Of a stretch of 6,173 bases of DNA, positions 5,077 to 6,173 are shown piece by piece; the stretch's first letter is position 1, and each line of letters begins with the position of its first letter. The notes beneath the pieces were generated by a model. The model was given only the letters and a program-made list of their open reading frames with translations. It was not told where the DNA came from and did not search any database. A program made the position numbers and the translations under genes. The stretch is from positions 1 through 6,173 of the forward strand of contig CAZCVY010000342.1 in NCBI GenBank assembly GCA_964501985.1. Reading direction: 5' to 3'. The DNA comes from Bog-366 sp964501985. GTDB taxonomy: Bacteria > Acidobacteriota > Terriglobia > UBA7540.

Positions 5077-6171
5077 ATGAAGGTTATCAAGGATATCGTA
5101 AATCGAGTCGTTCGGTACATCGGCATGGACGTTCACAAGGACAGCACGACGGCGGTGGTTCTGGATGCGCAGGGCAGGGTGGTGATGCAGGTGACGCTGC
5201 GCACCGAAGCCAGCGCGTTGGTTGATTTTGTGCGGGGACTTCGCGGTGCCTTGCATCTGACCTTGGAAGAAGGCACGTATTCGGCCTGGCTCTATACGCT
5301 GCTGGCGCCGTGGGTGGAGAAACTGATCGTCTGCAACCCGCGGCAGAACGCGCTGCTGAAGCAAGGCAACAAGAGCGATCGCATCGACGCGCGGAAGCTG
5401 GCGGAGTTGTTGCGCCTGGGTTCGCTGGTGGCGGTGTATCACGGCTCGCCGGGAATGCGCACGCGGAAAGAACTGGCCGCCAGCTATGAGGCATTGGTCA
5501 GCGACGGCACGCGGGTGATGAGCCGGCTGAAAGCCTTGTACCGGGGCCGGGGGATTCGCTGCGGGGGGACGCAGGTTTACTTGCCGCGGCATCGCCAGAG
5601 CTGGCTGGAGCAGTTGGTGGAACCGGGCGCTCGCCAGCGGGCGAAGTTGCTCTACCAGGAACTGGATCTGTTGCTCCAGCTCCGTCCCCAGGCGCGCCGG
5701 GCGCTGCTCGCCGAAAGCCGCAAGCACCCGGAGCAGAAAATCCTGCGCACCATTCCCGGGATGGGAGCGATCCGCGTGGCGCGCGTGCTGGCGGTGATGC
5801 AAACGCCGCACCGCTTCGGCAACAAGCGCAAGCTGTGGGGCTACGGAGGCTTGGGCTTGCTCACCCGCGGCAGCGCGCAGTACCGGCTGCAGCAAGGCGA
5901 ACTGGTGGTTTCCCCCAAAGGCGCGATGGTGCGGGGACTCAATCCTGCCCACAACGCGCGCCTCAAAGACATCTTTAAAGGCGCCGCCCTGGCGGCCTGC
6001 CGCCGCCCCGGCCCTCTGCGCGAGGCCTACGAACGATGCCTCCGGGAGGGGATGGCCGAGCACTTGGCGCGCCTGACCATCGCCCGCAAGATCGCGACTT
6101 TGGTTTTGACCCTATGGAAGAAAGGAGAACGTTTCGACGCCCAGCGATTGAGAAGAGAACAAGCAGCCTAG
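5077..6171 (+). CDS. IS110-family transposase (DEDD type), intact
   Basis: This 364-residue protein is a bridge-RNA-type recombinase that cuts and joins DNA with a RuvC-like DEDD domain plus a C-terminal serine. The start is supported by AGGAGGGA (5063-5070) at good spacing. The RuvC-like part begins YIGMDVHKD with D18. E64 lies in LEEGTYSAWLY, and D101 and D104 in NKSDRIDARKLAELLR complete DEDD. Their spacing is close to that of IS621 (D11, E60, D102, D105). A helical middle of about residues 130-220 follows. The C-terminal transposase_20 region holds IPGMGAIRVARVLAVM (226-241), GYGGLG (255-260) and TRGSAQYR (263-270), where S266 is the most likely catalytic serine, an inference from family alignment memory. 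RGLNPAHNARLKDIFKGAA (286-304) and LTIARKIATLVLTLWKKGERFDAQ (333-356) are typical of the long-tailed subgroup. No frameshift or stop is seen, so it may be active. It lies 329 nt after pntB. Confidence 0.93.
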   Translation: MKVIKDIVNRVVRYIGMDVHKDSTTAVVLDAQGRVVMQVTLRTEASALVDFVRGLRGALHLTLEEGTYSAWLYTLLAPWVEKLIVCNPRQNALLKQGNKSDRIDARKLAELLRLGSLVAVYHGSPGMRTRKELAASYEALVSDGTRVMSRLKALYRGRGIRCGGTQVYLPRHRQSWLEQLVEPGARQRAKLLYQELDLLLQLRPQARRALLAESRKHPEQKILRTIPGMGAIRVARVLAVMQTPHRFGNKRKLWGYGGLGLLTRGSAQYRLQQGELVVSPKGAMVRGLNPAHNARLKDIFKGAALAACRRPGPLREAYERCLREGMAEHLARLTIARKIATLVLTLWKKGERFDAQRLRREQAA

Positions 6172-6173
6172 CC

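Larger units (their letters stand above)
4806..6173 (+). mobile_element. IS110-family insertion sequence, boundaries unresolved and right end off the window
   Basis: An intact IS110-type transposase gene fills 5077-6171. IS110 elements usually lack clear terminal inverted repeats and target duplications, so the left end cannot be fixed by eye. It lies somewhere between the heptad array (ends 4805) and the gene start. The window stops 2 nt after the transposase stop, so the right end is not seen. Between the palindrome and the gene are 80 nt with two short hairpins: AGGGG-TG-CCCCT (5006-5017) and TTCGT/ACGAA (5033-5052). The element is in the same direction as the pnt operon and does not interrupt a recognisable gene. 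Confidence 0.6.

Noticed and set aside
4888..6063. Minus-strand open frame of 391 codons opposite the transposase
   Set aside because: It mirrors the GC-rich third positions of the transposase gene, is rich in Arg, Gln, His, Ala and Pro, and has no family motif, while the opposite strand encodes a full DEDD transposase.

Overview
The window reads as chromosomal DNA from a free-living, fairly GC-rich bacterium. The best guess is a soil Acidobacteriota member. That placement is an inference: it rests on the resemblance of the IS110-type transposase to a subfamily I associate with that phylum, and on intergenic repeats of a style I associate with it. No marker gene long enough to prove the placement is present.

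Layout. (1) Positions 1-40, minus strand: the first ~40 nt of a 23S rRNA gene whose body lies off the left edge. (2) Positions 41-~868, minus strand: a leader of roughly 830 nt. It carries two sigma70-type promoter candidates, a boxA antitermination site, hairpins whose G-U pairs fit only minus-strand RNA, and two arrays of degenerate 7-bp repeats. No 16S 3' end and no tRNA is visible, so the 23S gene seems to be transcribed from its own promoters, unlinked from 16S. (3) Positions 990-1421, plus: a small exported protein of unknown function, divergent from the rRNA promoter. (4) Positions 1422-1704: a non-coding stretch with a nested inverted-repeat structure and the likely pntAA promoter and leader. 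(5) Positions 1705-4747, plus: a complete three-gene operon pntAA-pntAB-pntB for the proton-translocating NAD(P)+ transhydrogenase in its split-subunit form. PntAA binds NAD(H), PntAB and the N-terminal part of PntB form the membrane proton channel, and the PntB C-terminus binds NADP(H); together they use the proton gradient to make NADPH from NADH. A 182-nt gap with a palindrome separates pntAA from pntAB, while pntAB and pntB overlap by ATGA. (6) Positions 4748-5076: no gene, but eight tandem 7-bp repeats directly after the pntB stop and a 136-bp imperfect palindrome with 41-bp arms. (7) Positions 5077-6171, plus: an intact IS110-family DEDD transposase, the class now known to be guided by a bridge RNA encoded in the element's non-coding end. 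The element's right end is outside the window.

The most unusual material is non-coding: the apparently 16S-less 23S transcription unit, three independent heptad-repeat arrays, and the large BIME-like palindrome placed immediately before an IS110 transposase.
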